Positions 5,565 through 5,753 of a DNA stretch of 5,753 nt are shown one piece after another. Where the stretch lies: contig VFKI01000120.1 in NCBI GenBank assembly GCA_009885665.1, positions 1-5,753 on the forward strand, read 5' to 3'. This DNA comes from Gammaproteobacteria bacterium (GTDB taxonomy: Bacteria; Pseudomonadota; Gammaproteobacteria; DSM-16500). The position numbers were made by a program, and so were the translations under genes. Under the pieces are notes generated by a model. The model ran no database searches. It had not been told where the DNA came from and saw only the letters and a program-made list of their open reading frames with translations. Every line of letters begins with the position of its first letter. Within the stretch, counting starts at the first letter, position 1.

Positions 5565-5596
5565 CCGACATTTCTATTACAAAAGATAATGTCGGT
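5564..5596 (+). repeat. Inverted repeat at the end of the ankyrin gene
   Basis: ACCGACATT (5564-5572) pairs perfectly with AATGTCGGT (5588-5596) around a 15-nt loop. The stem begins at the last base of the stop codon. No T-run follows, so it is a weak terminator candidate at best, although it could protect the 3' end of the mRNA. The left arm and loop contain GACATTTCTATT, also found in the repeats at 84-95. Confidence 0.45.
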
Positions 5597-5608
5597 TCTG
5601 ATCGACAA

Positions 5609-5656
5609 CCGGTATCGTCTTTCTTGATAACGCTGCGTTTTAAACGCTTATACCGG
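5609..5656. repeat. Nested inverted repeats
   Basis: CCGGTAT (5609-5615) pairs with ATACCGG (5650-5656). Within the loop, GCGTTT-T-AAACGC (5635-5647) is itself a palindrome, and AACGCT occurs twice (5629-5634 and 5643-5648). These elements form a second structured block in the gene-free right end. Confidence 0.4.
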
Positions 5657-5694
5657 CATTCCGCACCAAAGTATTTTTTGTATAAATCGAGGCA

Positions 5695-5752
5695 AAAATG
5701 GGTTTTAAAGCGCAGTTTACACGCAAGTAAATGAGCATTTAAAACCCATTTT
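5695..5752. repeat. Perfect 15-bp inverted repeat at the right edge
   Basis: AAAATGGGTTTTAAA (5695-5709) is the exact reverse complement of 5738-5752, with 28 bases between. Inside, TTTAC (5716-5720) pairs with GTAAA (5727-5731). The arms are AT-rich and not followed by a visible T-run before the window ends. It could be one unit of a dispersed palindromic repeat, the end of a miniature mobile element, or the stem of a small RNA. Confidence 0.55.
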
Positions 5753-5753
5753 C

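Noticed and set aside
5564..5596. Intrinsic terminator after the ankyrin gene
   Set aside because: The 9-bp stem is real but the loop is 15 nt and no T-run follows, so I list it only as an inverted repeat.
1..5753. CRISPR array, tRNA, rRNA, phage att site or replication origin
   Set aside because: No regularly spaced repeat array, cloverleaf-like segment, integrase gene or iteron cluster was seen on either strand.

Overview
The window looks like a bacterial chromosome segment, most probably from a gammaproteobacterium. The clue to lifestyle is the last gene, which encodes eukaryote-like ankyrin repeats joined to a cysteine-protease-like domain. That architecture is typical of host-associated Legionellales (Legionella, Coxiella and relatives). 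No rRNA, tRNA or housekeeping marker is present, so the taxonomic placement is inference.

Left part (1-2004). Bases 1-181 hold no gene but carry a short GC hairpin and a 19-nt direct repeat that looks like the end of an insertion sequence. Three small membrane-protein genes of uncharacterised families follow: a DUF2878 protein (182-754, +), a DUF1295 protein of the steroid 5-alpha-reductase-like superfamily (842-1609, +) and a DUF2177 protein (1606-2004, -). These families are often found together in proteobacteria near cyclopropane-fatty-acid-synthase-like, DUF1365 and FAD-dependent oxidoreductase genes, which points to membrane lipid modification. None of those partners is visible here. The DUF2177 gene converges on DUF1295 so tightly that one TTAA supplies both stop codons.

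Middle part (2005-4045). A 203-bp divergent region carries a perfect -10 box for DUF2177, an extended -10 element for the rightward genes and two palindromes. It drives a dicarboxylate/amino-acid:cation symporter (DAACS/SLC1 fold, resembling the cystine-transporter TcyP/YdjN branch). Its cation-site residues are altered in an interesting way. The symporter stop overlaps by ATGA with the start of a 205-aa, cysteine-free, Gly/Asp/Glu-rich and probably disordered protein of unknown function, so the two are probably translationally coupled.

Right part (4046-5753). Behind its own TATAAT box lies a 473-aa protein with four N-terminal ankyrin repeats and a His...Asp...Gln-Cys arrangement like clan CE cysteine proteases/acetyltransferases. 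It is a candidate secreted effector comparable in layout to Legionella AnkH/LegA3. The last 189 bases contain no convincing gene but three successive inverted repeats, the last with perfect 15-bp arms. This may be a small mobile repeat or a structured RNA.

The genes do not form one pathway. The window reads as a lipid-related remnant cluster, a transporter operon and an effector-like gene, bordered on both sides by repeat-rich intergenic DNA.
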